A DNA stretch of 64,000 nt from positions 806,001 through 870,000 of the forward strand of contig CP024846.1 of the NCBI GenBank assembly GCA_004564215.1, read 5' to 3'. The DNA comes from Beijerinckiaceae bacterium. Its GTDB lineage: Bacteria; Pseudomonadota; Alphaproteobacteria; Rhizobiales; Beijerinckiaceae. Both the position numbers and the translations under genes were made by a program. This document shows positions 50,189-57,559 of this stretch, piece by piece; the first letter of the stretch is position 1, and every line of letters begins with the position of its first letter. Under the pieces are notes generated by a model. The model searched no databases, was not told the DNA's origin, and saw only the letters and a program-made list of their open reading frames with translations.

Positions 50189-51847
50189 CTACCGCAATTC
50201 GTGCCTTATCACTTTACCAATTGCATTCTTTGGAAGCTGGTCACGAAATTCGATGACTTTCGGCACTTTGTAGGCGGTGAGCATCTGGCGCAAATGCGCC
50301 ATCAGCTCCTGTTCGGTAAGACGAGGATCGCGTTTCACCACGAACAGCTTGACGGCCTCGTCGCTGCGTGCGTCCGCGACACCCTTCGCCCCCGCTTCCA
50401 GAACTCCAGGATGAATAACCGCCGCATCCTCAACCTCGTTGGGAAAAACCTTGAAGCCCGACACAACAATAACATCCTTTTTGCGGTCAATAAATTTGAT
50501 GAAGCCATCTTCACGCATGTAGCCCACATCGCCGGTAAAGAGCCATCCACCCGCCCTGATGACTTTGGCCGTCTCGTCTGGAGCATTCCAATAACCCTTC
50601 ATAACCTGTGGCCCGCGGACGCAGATTTCCCCGATCTCGCCAATTGGTAATTCGTTCCCGCCATCGTCTCGAATACTCACATCGGTTGACGGAATCGGCA
50701 CGCCAATCATCCCCGTATAATCCTCGATATCGAGGGGATTGACACAGACAACCGGCGACGCCTCCGTCAGACCATAGCCTTCGGTAATTGGAACGCCTGT
50801 GACCTCTTTCCACCGCTTTGCGACGGCCGCGTGCACAGCCGCACCGCCACCGACCGTCAGTTTCAAATCGGAAAAATCCACCTTTGCGAAATCGGGATGA
50901 TTCATGAGTGCGTTAAAAAGCGTGTTCACGCCCGTCATCGCGGTAAACCTCGTCCGCCGCAGGAAAGCGACCAGAGCGGCAATATCGCGTGGATCCGTAA
51001 TGAGCAGGTTATGACCACCAATGCTGATGAACGTCAGAAGGTTCGCCGTCAAAGAGAAGATATGAAAAAGCGGCAAGGGAGTAATGGCAATTTCAACACC
51101 CTCTTTGAGCTCCCTGCCGATCCAAGTTGCGGTCTGCACGACGTTCGCGACAAGATTTCCGTGCGAGAGCATTGCGCCTTTTGGAATCCCCGTCGTACCG
51201 CCGGTATACTGCAACAACGCGATATCATCTCGGACGATGTCCACTTTGATCAGCGAACTCGAACCACCCTCCACAAGGGCTCGTCGGAACGCAATTGCAT
51301 GGTGAAACCTGCAGGGCCTCACTCTGTGGCCGATGTGCCTTGCGACAACATTAGTGAGCCACCGCCGCGGCGCGGGCAGTAGATCGCCGGGCGCCGTCGT
51401 GATCACGGCCTTCAGTTCTGTCGATCCTATGAATTCTGCGAGTTTGTAGGCAAAACTCTCAAGCACGACGACGGCCTGCGCGCCGGAATCCTTGATCTGA
51501 CGCTGAAGTTCGTGGGGCGTGTAGAGCGGATTGATGTTGACGACGATAAGCCCCGCCCGGAGCACGCCGAAGAAGGCCACCGGATATTGCAGCAAATTCG
51601 GTAGCATCAAAGCAACGCGCGCGCCTTTCGGCAGCCGCAACACATTCTGCAAGTACGCGGCGAAATCCCGACTCTCACGTTCAAGATCGGCGAAGGTGAG
51701 TGTTCCCCCCAGATTAGATAATGCCGGTAAATTCGAGTAGCGCGAACAATTGAGCTCGAGCATTTCGTTCAAGGACGCGTACTTGTTGGTATCGATTTCA
51801 GCAGGGATACCCGGCTGATACGCAGATAGCCAAATCTTGGCAGTCAC
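50189..51847 (-). CDS. Long-chain fatty acid-CoA ligase (FadD-type)
   Basis: A 552-aa AMP-forming acyl-CoA synthetase. The P-loop is LLQYTGGTTGIPKGA (about 195), with EGYGLTEASPV, GWLFTGDVGYM and DRKKDVIVVSGFKVFPNEVE following, and a C-terminal lysine in LPKNAIGKVIRHEL. It activates fatty acids for degradation or lipid synthesis at the membrane. GTG 51847 has GAGG 8 bp upstream and is preferred to a start 23 codons earlier. It lies just upstream of the ACP-ligase-PlsC gene on the same strand, separated by 186 bp including the FixK/FNR box, so that gene probably has its own promoter. Confidence 0.93.
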   Translation of the reverse strand: MTAKIWLSAYQPGIPAEIDTNKYASLNEMLELNCSRYSNLPALSNLGGTLTFADLERESRDFAAYLQNVLRLPKGARVALMLPNLLQYPVAFFGVLRAGLIVVNINPLYTPHELQRQIKDSGAQAVVVLESFAYKLAEFIGSTELKAVITTAPGDLLPAPRRWLTNVVARHIGHRVRPCRFHHAIAFRRALVEGGSSSLIKVDIVRDDIALLQYTGGTTGIPKGAMLSHGNLVANVVQTATWIGRELKEGVEIAITPLPLFHIFSLTANLLTFISIGGHNLLITDPRDIAALVAFLRRTRFTAMTGVNTLFNALMNHPDFAKVDFSDLKLTVGGGAAVHAAVAKRWKEVTGVPITEGYGLTEASPVVCVNPLDIEDYTGMIGVPIPSTDVSIRDDGGNELPIGEIGEICVRGPQVMKGYWNAPDETAKVIRAGGWLFTGDVGYMREDGFIKFIDRKKDVIVVSGFKVFPNEVEDAAVIHPGVLEAGAKGVADARSDEAVKLFVVKRDPRLTEQELMAHLRQMLTAYKVPKVIEFRDQLPKNAIGKVIRHELR

Positions 51848-52163
51848 AATAGAACCTCGGGGGAGAGCCAGCGTGGCGTATATCGTCGCGCCGGACGTCG
51901 AGCAGAGCAAACACAAGATATGTCGACAATAGATCGACAGATCGCTTCATGCGACCCCCTGACGACTTGCATTCGCCTCGGCAGGCATGTCTCATAAAAA
52001 TCTGGTCGGCTTTTCCGGTTCCGGCACGCCCCAGCATAATCGATCTGGAGCAAATCTTTGTCGACCAGATTCTGTCCATCCGATCGGGAAATGCGCCGCA
52101 GGCTTAGGTCACCTTGAATCGCGCTGCGAGGGACCGTTTGTGGTCGGATGCTGGCAGCCGAGC
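51848..52163. other. Intergenic region between fadD-type gene and usp
   Basis: About 316 bases with no gene. Ten-base inverted arms AATCTGGTCG (51999) and CGACCAGATT (ending 52071) are separated by 53 bases and might be part of an RNA structure, but this is weak. I see no FixK/FNR-type box here. Confidence 0.3.
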
Positions 52164-52637
52164 TTAGGAGGGGATGGGCGGAAAGAGCCAATAGTTACCA
52201 TGTTGGTCTTTTTGGGGGCGCACGACGAATACCGAGCAGTTGGCGTGCCGTACAATTTTCTGGGCGTTGGACCCGACGAGGTAAGTGCCCATCGATGGAC
52301 TATGCGAGCCAACGATAATGAGATCAGCTCCCCAATCCTCCGCTTCAGCAAGAACCTCGTGGTAGACTACTCCGGTCCGCGTCGTGTGCGAGAAACGCCC
52401 AGTTGGAACATTGGCTTTCTTGGCCATCTCTTGGAGTTGCGAATCGGCGGCATTTTCTCGTTCGGCGCTGATATTTGGCGGCAGGAATATTTGAAAGCTG
52501 TGCGGAATTTCGGGAAGAACATGAATCATTCTAACCGCGCCATCGGTCAATGCCGCGAATTGCGCAGCGAGAAAGACGGCGAACTCAGCCACAGTGGTTT
52601 CGGCGGTGTCGATTGGAACAAGGATCTTCCTGAACAT
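52164..52637 (-). CDS. Universal stress protein (UspA family)
   Basis: A 157-aa single-domain USP. The N-terminus MFRKILVPIDTAE and the ATP-binding loop G-x2-G-x9-G-S/T, here VGSHSPSMGTYLVGSNAQKIV, are those of nucleotide-binding USPs. A CSVFVVR end completes the fold. Such proteins are commonly induced under low oxygen and starvation. A GGGGAGG ribosome site is 6 bp before the ATG. A FixK/FNR-like box (TTGATGCGGATCAG) lies about 83 bp upstream. Confidence 0.93.
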   Translation of the reverse strand: MFRKILVPIDTAETTVAEFAVFLAAQFAALTDGAVRMIHVLPEIPHSFQIFLPPNISAERENAADSQLQEMAKKANVPTGRFSHTTRTGVVYHEVLAEAEDWGADLIIVGSHSPSMGTYLVGSNAQKIVRHANCSVFVVRPQKDQHGNYWLFPPIPS

Positions 52638-53024
52638 TTGCCTCCCCTTCTTAACTCAACCTAACCGGTGCCCGACGGCTTGTCGGTTTAAGCAAACGCA
52701 TCATTTTGCCGATTATTCGTTGATGCGGATCAGTTGGCATGGAAGGCGCCGTCGCAACGCTGTAATTGAATACTGGACTGTTAGGCTGTTTGAAGAGACA
52801 TTGCGATCTGATCTAGACTGCCATTGCCTTTCCATCGAAGGGACCGCTTATTGGCCGCGATTGGCAATCGTCGCCCAACTTTCGATGCTGTGACAAAGCA
52901 GGATCGCCGGTTGCACAACGAGATCAAGTTGATTGTAAAATCTTGAAAGTCAACAGTCATTCCTCAGAGCCATTTGAAAAATGGGGCCATTGTCAAATCG
53001 GGTCCGGAGGATGCATGCTGGGGA
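52638..53024. other. Divergent intergenic region usp / carS-like, with FixK/FNR-like box
   Basis: About 387 bases without a gene. The only clear signal is the box at 52720-52733, placed to serve usp. An in-frame TTG at 52974 could extend the carS-like gene by 17 codons. Confidence 0.4.
52720..52733. promoter_or_regulatory. FixK/FNR-like box upstream of usp
   Basis: TTGATGCGGATCAG matches TTGAT-N4-ATCAA at 9 of 10 fixed positions. It shares its first 13 bases with the box at 50036. A class II arrangement would put the usp start of transcription at about 52685, leaving a 48-nt leader before an ideal GGGGAGG site. Confidence 0.7.
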
Positions 53025-53522
53025 ATGCCGCACGTCCAGCCGCTCATTGTCGCACAGCTTCTTGTACTCCTAGCCTTAGCTAACGGGACCCCGGTCATCG
53101 CCAAAAAGATTCTCGGAACCATTCTCGCGCATCCTCTCGATGGCGGGATGACTCTGGCAGATGAACAGCCTTTATTTGGCCACTCCAAAACCATTCGCGG
53201 CGGCGTGCTCTCGATCGTCGTGACCACCTTGTGCGCGCCCTGGATTGGACTGGACTGGACCGTTGGCCTCGTCGTCGCGGCAACAGCGATGATGGGCGAT
53301 CTATTTTCAAGCTTCACCAAGCGCCGGATGAATATGGCCCCCGGTAGCATGGCGCTGGGCCTGGATCAGATCCCGGAGTCCCTTCTGCCAGCTATCGCTT
53401 GTCGATGGGTTTTGCCCATCACGGTGCTGGATGTCGTTTTAGTGACCGCCCTTTTCTTCGTCGGCGAACTTGTCGTTTCTCGCGCTCTCTATGCGTTCAA
53501 AATCCGCGATCGGCCCTATTGA
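53025..53522 (+). CDS. CarS-like membrane protein (CDP-archaeol synthase family, DUF46)
   Basis: A 165-aa integral membrane protein with about four to five helices. Motifs typical of the CDP-archaeol synthase family are present: LANGTPVIAKK, PLDGG, LFGHSKTIRGG and GDLFSSFTKRRMNMAPGSMA followed by LDQIPESLLP. In archaea the family activates archaetidic acid with CTP; bacterial members have unknown lipid substrates. Start is ATG 53025 (TTG 52974 also in frame). Its 3' end overlaps the end of the convergent metallophosphoesterase by 84 bp. Confidence 0.82.
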   Translation: MPHVQPLIVAQLLVLLALANGTPVIAKKILGTILAHPLDGGMTLADEQPLFGHSKTIRGGVLSIVVTTLCAPWIGLDWTVGLVVAATAMMGDLFSSFTKRRMNMAPGSMALGLDQIPESLLPAIACRWVLPITVLDVVLVTALFFVGELVVSRALYAFKIRDRPY

Positions 53523-54509
53523 GGTCGAGCCGTGCCCAGCTGAACGGAGACAATGAAGCGTGATCTCCGGCGGGCAATTAAAACGGACGGGCACCACGGA
53601 CGCGCCGGCGCCGACCGAAGTGTAGCCGGCCATATCTCCATATTTCCAGGCGCCTGAACCGAGAGACCTCGGCAAGGCGGCATCGAGGGTGATGGGGATA
53701 CCGCCGGGGAGGCAGATCTGCCCGCCGTGTGTGTGCCCGCTCAACAGCAGATCGAATCCCGCATGCGCAGCCTGCCGGTAAATTTCCGGCGTGTGGGACA
53801 AAAGGATCGAGAACTCTTCGTGCGGAATCGCGTCGGCGGCTTTCTCGATATTGTCCACTCTGAAAAAGTGGGCATCGTCGATTCCCGCCAGATGAATCCG
53901 TTGGCCGCCGCGTTCGATGACAATACATTCATTGAGCAGCATTCGTATCCCCATTCCTTCCAAGTCGGGGACCATGCGGATCGTATCGTGGTTGCCCAAA
54001 ACGCCGTACACAGGCCCTTTCAGGGCCTCGCGCAGTCGCGCCATCCCGGCAAGGGATAGATTGAACGGTCCAAAAGTCTTCCCCCGATAGTCGCCGGTAA
54101 GGACGCAGAGCTCGTATTCCAGGCTCGGCAAGAGGTCTAGGAGGCGGGTCATCGCCGGCTGGCTCATATCCGTATGCAGATCGCTCAGATGTAAGATCCT
54201 AAAGCCATCGAAGGCCTTTGGAAGACGGTGCGAGACAATTTCGTTCCGCCTCAGCCGAACCTTGGCGGCGTTCCGCCGCCCCCGCCAGTAAAGTCCCGAC
54301 AGCCGAAGGACTCGCTCAATGAGTGCGTGCGAAAAGAGCAGGTTCTCGATATGAAAGAAGTTCAGCCCCTGCCCAAATACTTGCGCCTCATGATCCATTT
54401 CGATCCCGAGGCGCTGACGGGTATGCAGACGGCCGAGGCGCTTCTCAAGCTTCTCCTCAATATCGTCCGGATCGAGAAACCTTACCGCGGCGGCAGATGG
54501 ATGCTTCAT
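53439..54509 (-). CDS. Metallophosphoesterase (calcineurin-like)
   Basis: A 356-aa protein with a phosphoesterase domain from about residue 90. Metal ligands are seen in LHLSDLHTDMS, VLTGDYRG, GVLGNHD and LLSGHTHGGQI. The first about 90 residues are an unrelated helical extension. The closest recalled relatives are YkuE/LpxH-like phosphodiesterases acting on lipids at the membrane. ATG 54509 is chosen; a TTG 29 codons earlier overlaps a FixK/FNR-like site and is less likely. Substrate unknown. Confidence 0.85.
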   Translation of the reverse strand: MKHPSAAAVRFLDPDDIEEKLEKRLGRLHTRQRLGIEMDHEAQVFGQGLNFFHIENLLFSHALIERVLRLSGLYWRGRRNAAKVRLRRNEIVSHRLPKAFDGFRILHLSDLHTDMSQPAMTRLLDLLPSLEYELCVLTGDYRGKTFGPFNLSLAGMARLREALKGPVYGVLGNHDTIRMVPDLEGMGIRMLLNECIVIERGGQRIHLAGIDDAHFFRVDNIEKAADAIPHEEFSILLSHTPEIYRQAAHAGFDLLLSGHTHGGQICLPGGIPITLDAALPRSLGSGAWKYGDMAGYTSVGAGASVVPVRFNCPPEITLHCLRSAGHGSTSIGPIADFERIESARNDKFADEEKGGH

Positions 54510-54582
54510 ACTGGGTTTTTCAAGATAGGATTGGCAACATACTCTTATTAGCCTCTTAGCATCTTCGGACCAATGGATAAGA

Positions 54583-54596
54583 TTGATCTGCCGCAA
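54583..54596. promoter_or_regulatory. FixK-type box between metallophosphoesterase and DUF2267 genes
   Basis: TTGATCTGCCGCAA fits the FixK2-type consensus TTG(A/C)-N6-(T/G)CAA but not the full FNR dyad. A class II start at -41.5 gives a leader of about 39 nt for the minus-strand gene and about 30 nt for the plus-strand gene, so it could serve either or both. Confidence 0.55.
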
Positions 54597-54660
54597 GGCC
54601 TTTTCGCCGGCGGCAGTTCAATATCAGCCTTAGAATCGAGAGGCGGGAGCCAGCGCTGCG

Positions 54661-55107
54661 GTGAGAAGAGAGGGACCAGACTTGACGAAGAGATCCATAC
54701 GCGAACTCGATGGCGCGTTGCGCGCGGCCACGGATTGGATTGACGATCTTATGCAACGGCTTGGCTGGCAGGATCGCGACAAAGTCTATTCGGCTCTGAT
54801 CGCCGCATTGCATGCGCTGCGCGATTGGCTGCCTCGCGACGAGGCCATCTATATCGGGGCATGTTTCCCGCCGTTGCTGCGTGGACTCTACTACGAGGGC
54901 TGGCATGCGGCCGGACAGGTGACGGCCAAAAGCCGCCGCGCATTCTTGGAGCGCATTCATGATGGCGTGCATCGCGAACCGGGTATCGACGCCGAGCAGG
55001 TCGCCAAGGCCGTGTTGGCTCTTCTCGCGGCGCGTTTGCCGCCAGCCGAGCTCGAGAATGCAAAAGCTGCCACGCCAGAAGAACTGCATGGACTTTGGCC
55101 TAGCTAA
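54661..55107 (+). CDS. DUF2267 protein
   Basis: A 148-aa soluble all-helical protein of the DUF2267 family: ATDWIDDLMQRLGWQDRDKVY, then ALRDWLPRDEAIYIGACFPPLLRGLYYEGW, and PPAELENAKAATPEEL. The family is often found with USPs and Hsp20 in stress or low-oxygen clusters (recalled); its biochemical role is unknown. Start is GTG 54661 or, with a better GAGGGA ribosome site, TTG 54682. It runs into capA after 23 bp. Confidence 0.85.
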   Translation: MRREGPDLTKRSIRELDGALRAATDWIDDLMQRLGWQDRDKVYSALIAALHALRDWLPRDEAIYIGACFPPLLRGLYYEGWHAAGQVTAKSRRAFLERIHDGVHREPGIDAEQVAKAVLALLAARLPPAELENAKAATPEELHGLWPS

Positions 55108-55130
55108 AGCACTGGAGATCGGTTGAGAAT

Positions 55131-56324
55131 ATGAGCGCCTCTGCTCAGTTAAAACCGGATGTGCGCCAGATCATCCGGGTCTTTGTCTGCGGTGACGTGA
55201 TGACGGGGCGCGGCATTGATCAGATCTTGCCGCATCCGTGCGACCCCCGTCTGCATGAGGGTTGGATGCAATCGGCAAGCGGCTATGTCCGGCTAGCTGA
55301 GCAGATAAATGGAAGGATTCCGACGCGTGTGGCGCCTTCCTATATCTGGGGCGCGGCTCTGGAACAATTGACTCGAGCGCCGCCTGATGCCTGCGTGATC
55401 AACCTCGAAACCAGCATTACGCGCAGCGACGCCTACATTCCCAAGGGCATCAATTATAGAATGAGCCCCGAAAACGCAGAATGCCTGCGCGCAGCCGGCA
55501 TCGATTGCTGCGTGCTCGGCAATAATCATGTGCTCGACTGGGAACGCGCCGGTCTGCTTGAGACCTTGGCCACTCTCGAGCAATTGCGGATCAAGAGCAC
55601 CGGAGCTGGTCGCGACCTGGCCCAAGCGCGGGCGCCCGCCGTCCTGGAGATAGAAGGCAAAGGACGAGTGGTCGTCTTTTCCTTTGCTTCATCGACAAGC
55701 GGCGTCCCACGCAGTTGGGCGGCAATGCAAGGGGCTGCCGGCGTGAACCTCTTGCCGGACCTCAGCGATGACACTGCCGCAGAGATCGCCGGCCAAGTCG
55801 CGCACGTACGACAACCAGGCGATGTGATCATCGCGTCCATCCATTGGGGAGGGAATTGGGGATACGAGATTCCGGAGGAGCAACAACGCTTCGCGCATGC
55901 CCTCATCGATCGGGCCAATGTTTCTCTCATCTACGGCCATTCCTCGCATCACGCGAAAGCCATCGAAATATATAAGAACCGGCTCATCCTTTATGGGTGC
56001 GGCGACTTCTTGAACGACTACGAAGGCATCAGGGGCTACGAGGAATTTCGTGGCGATCTCGTCTTGATGTATTTTGCCAGTTTCCATTCCTTAACTGGAC
56101 ACCTGACCGATCTCGAATTGGTGCCCCTTCAGATCCGGCGCTTTCAGCTCGTCCCTGCATCCCCGGCAGATATTCATTGGATACAGCGGACACTTAGCCG
56201 CGAGAGCGAGCAGTTTGACGCGCGCATCAGCATCGGGCTGAAGACCGATGGGAGACTGGCCCTGTTCTGGCCTGAGACCATCGAGCGTTCAAGTTCCTAC
56301 CCTGGCGATCGTCAACACGGCTGA
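55131..56324 (+). CDS. CapA-family protein (poly-gamma-glutamate synthesis, metallophosphatase fold)
   Basis: A 397-aa protein of the PGA_cap/CapA family. The metal-binding signature segments are intact: CGDVMTGRGIDQ, INLETSITRS, GNNHVLDW, IASIHWGGNWG and LIYGHSSHHAK, and LYGCGDFLNDYEGI. Such proteins process anionic polymers or act in the envelope. Its last about 15 residues (after LALFWPE) are out of frame with an overlapping hydrolase remnant, so the 3' end has probably been rebuilt by a deletion. No signal peptide is visible. Confidence 0.87.
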   Translation: MSASAQLKPDVRQIIRVFVCGDVMTGRGIDQILPHPCDPRLHEGWMQSASGYVRLAEQINGRIPTRVAPSYIWGAALEQLTRAPPDACVINLETSITRSDAYIPKGINYRMSPENAECLRAAGIDCCVLGNNHVLDWERAGLLETLATLEQLRIKSTGAGRDLAQARAPAVLEIEGKGRVVVFSFASSTSGVPRSWAAMQGAAGVNLLPDLSDDTAAEIAGQVAHVRQPGDVIIASIHWGGNWGYEIPEEQQRFAHALIDRANVSLIYGHSSHHAKAIEIYKNRLILYGCGDFLNDYEGIRGYEEFRGDLVLMYFASFHSLTGHLTDLELVPLQIRRFQLVPASPADIHWIQRTLSRESEQFDARISIGLKTDGRLALFWPETIERSSSYPGDRQHG

Positions 56325-56508
56325 TGAGATTGCGCCTCTCAACTCCATCAAGCCATTTCTTGACAAAATGCCAACGAAAGAGACGCGCATCATTCAATGT
56401 CCCGGCGAAGTTGGCGTTGGCTTTCAACATCTTGCCATGCTTGCCGGCCATCAGACGCATGCTCGCATTTGGCCTGAAATTTTCGCTTGGCTGAAGGCGC
56501 GGTATTGA
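56287..56508 (+). pseudogene. C-terminal remnant of a PhaC-like alpha/beta hydrolase
   Basis: About 73 codons encode only the end of an alpha/beta hydrolase fold: VPTLAIVNTADEIAPLNS with the acid-containing strand, then a segment ending GFQHLAMLAGHQTHARIWPEI with the catalytic-His region. The nucleophile half is missing. It resembles PhaC-like (polyhydroxyalkanoate synthase-type) hydrolases found in FixK-controlled clusters of Bradyrhizobium relatives (recalled). The frame has no own start with a ribosome site and begins inside the capA 3' end. Confidence 0.7.
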
Positions 56509-56582
56509 ACTCGCGGCATTCAAGGCGTTGTTCGAGACCTCTGTGAGGTCGCAATGGTCCGCGATAACAGTCCCATGTTGGA

Positions 56583-57293
56583 TCAGGCAGGCGATGGCAA
56601 ATTGCCCGGACCGATGCCGGCTTTCGGACGCTCATCCGGGAGCGCCCGCCCTTCCGCGATAAAATACACGGTCTCTGCAATATTAGCCGCGTGATCGCCC
56701 ATGCGCTCAATATTTTTGGCGCAAAACGACATGTGCAGGCAGAAGGCGATATTGCGTGGATTCTCCAACATATAGGTCAGAAGCTCCCGAAACAGCGAGC
56801 TGTTCATGGCATTGACTTCGACGTCCCTGCGCCATACGGCGAGCGCTTCGGCGGCATCACGCTGTGCATAGCTGTCGAGCACGCGACTCAGCTGGTCGAT
56901 AACCAGCTTCATCATCCGGTCCAGCTGGAGCATGACCGCGTTCGGACGAAACTCATCGGCGAGCGTCGCTGCCTCGATCGCGATGTTCTCGGCGAGATCG
57001 CCAATCCGCTCGAGATCATTGGAGATGCGTAGGTCCCCGATGATCTCCCGCAAATCGACCGCCATCGGCTGCCGGCGTGCAAGGGTGACCACCGCTTTTT
57101 CTTCGATTTCACGCTGGAGCGCATCAATTTGATCGTCGACTGTGACGACACTCTTGGCTAGAGTAATATTGCAGTTGGCCAGAGCGTCGATTGCGTCAGC
57201 CATCTGCCTCTTTGCAAGAAGCCCCATGGCAGCGATCTTCTGGGCGAGTTCCTGCAAATCGGCATCGAAAGCCCTGACGGTGTGCTCGTACAT
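56583..57293 (-). CDS. phoU: Phosphate-signalling protein PhoU
   Basis: A 236-aa six-helix PhoU protein with two repeats; metal-binding E/D motifs are in NDLERIGDLAENI and KNIERMGDHAANI. PhoU represses Pho-regulon signalling through PstSCAB/PhoR. The start MYEHTVRAFD at 57293 follows GGGGAG by 6 bp; the open frame runs 42 codons further upstream without support. Unusually, no pst or phoB/R genes are beside it. The gap downstream of the hydrolase remnant (56509-56582) is empty. Confidence 0.95.
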   Translation of the reverse strand: MYEHTVRAFDADLQELAQKIAAMGLLAKRQMADAIDALANCNITLAKSVVTVDDQIDALQREIEEKAVVTLARRQPMAVDLREIIGDLRISNDLERIGDLAENIAIEAATLADEFRPNAVMLQLDRMMKLVIDQLSRVLDSYAQRDAAEALAVWRRDVEVNAMNSSLFRELLTYMLENPRNIAFCLHMSFCAKNIERMGDHAANIAETVYFIAEGRALPDERPKAGIGPGNLPSPA

Positions 57294-57484
57294 GGTCACT
57301 CCCCTTGGATCTAGCTCCGCGACTGCAATGTCAATTACGAGCGTCTCACTGGAAGCATGACCTTCGCGCACTCTTTCATGCGCAAAATGATCAAATTGGC
57401 ATGCCCACACTTGGCCCAAGCCTGGCCGCTACAAATCACCGCGTGGCAGGCCAAAGCAAAATATCGAGTCCATCGGTCCGCTTA

Positions 57485-57498
57485 TTGATACACGTCAA
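57485..57498. promoter_or_regulatory. FixK/FNR box upstream of the acs-pdh operon
   Basis: TTGATACACGTCAA is a perfect TTGA-N6-TCAA dyad. A class II start at about 57533 would leave a 27-nt leader before the acsA ATG at 57560. Confidence 0.8.
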
Positions 57499-57559
57499 TA
57501 CCTACGTTTGCCCATCGATCATTTTTGAGTGTTAGAAATAGTGCTGAGACAAGCCTAAT

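Noticed and set aside
51999..52071. A possible structured RNA from 10-bp inverted arms 53 bases apart
   Set aside because: The arms are short and the spacing long; no further pairing or terminator is evident.
52940..52960. TTGAAAGTCAA near the carS-like start as another FixK/FNR box
   Set aside because: The half-sites are only three bases apart instead of six.
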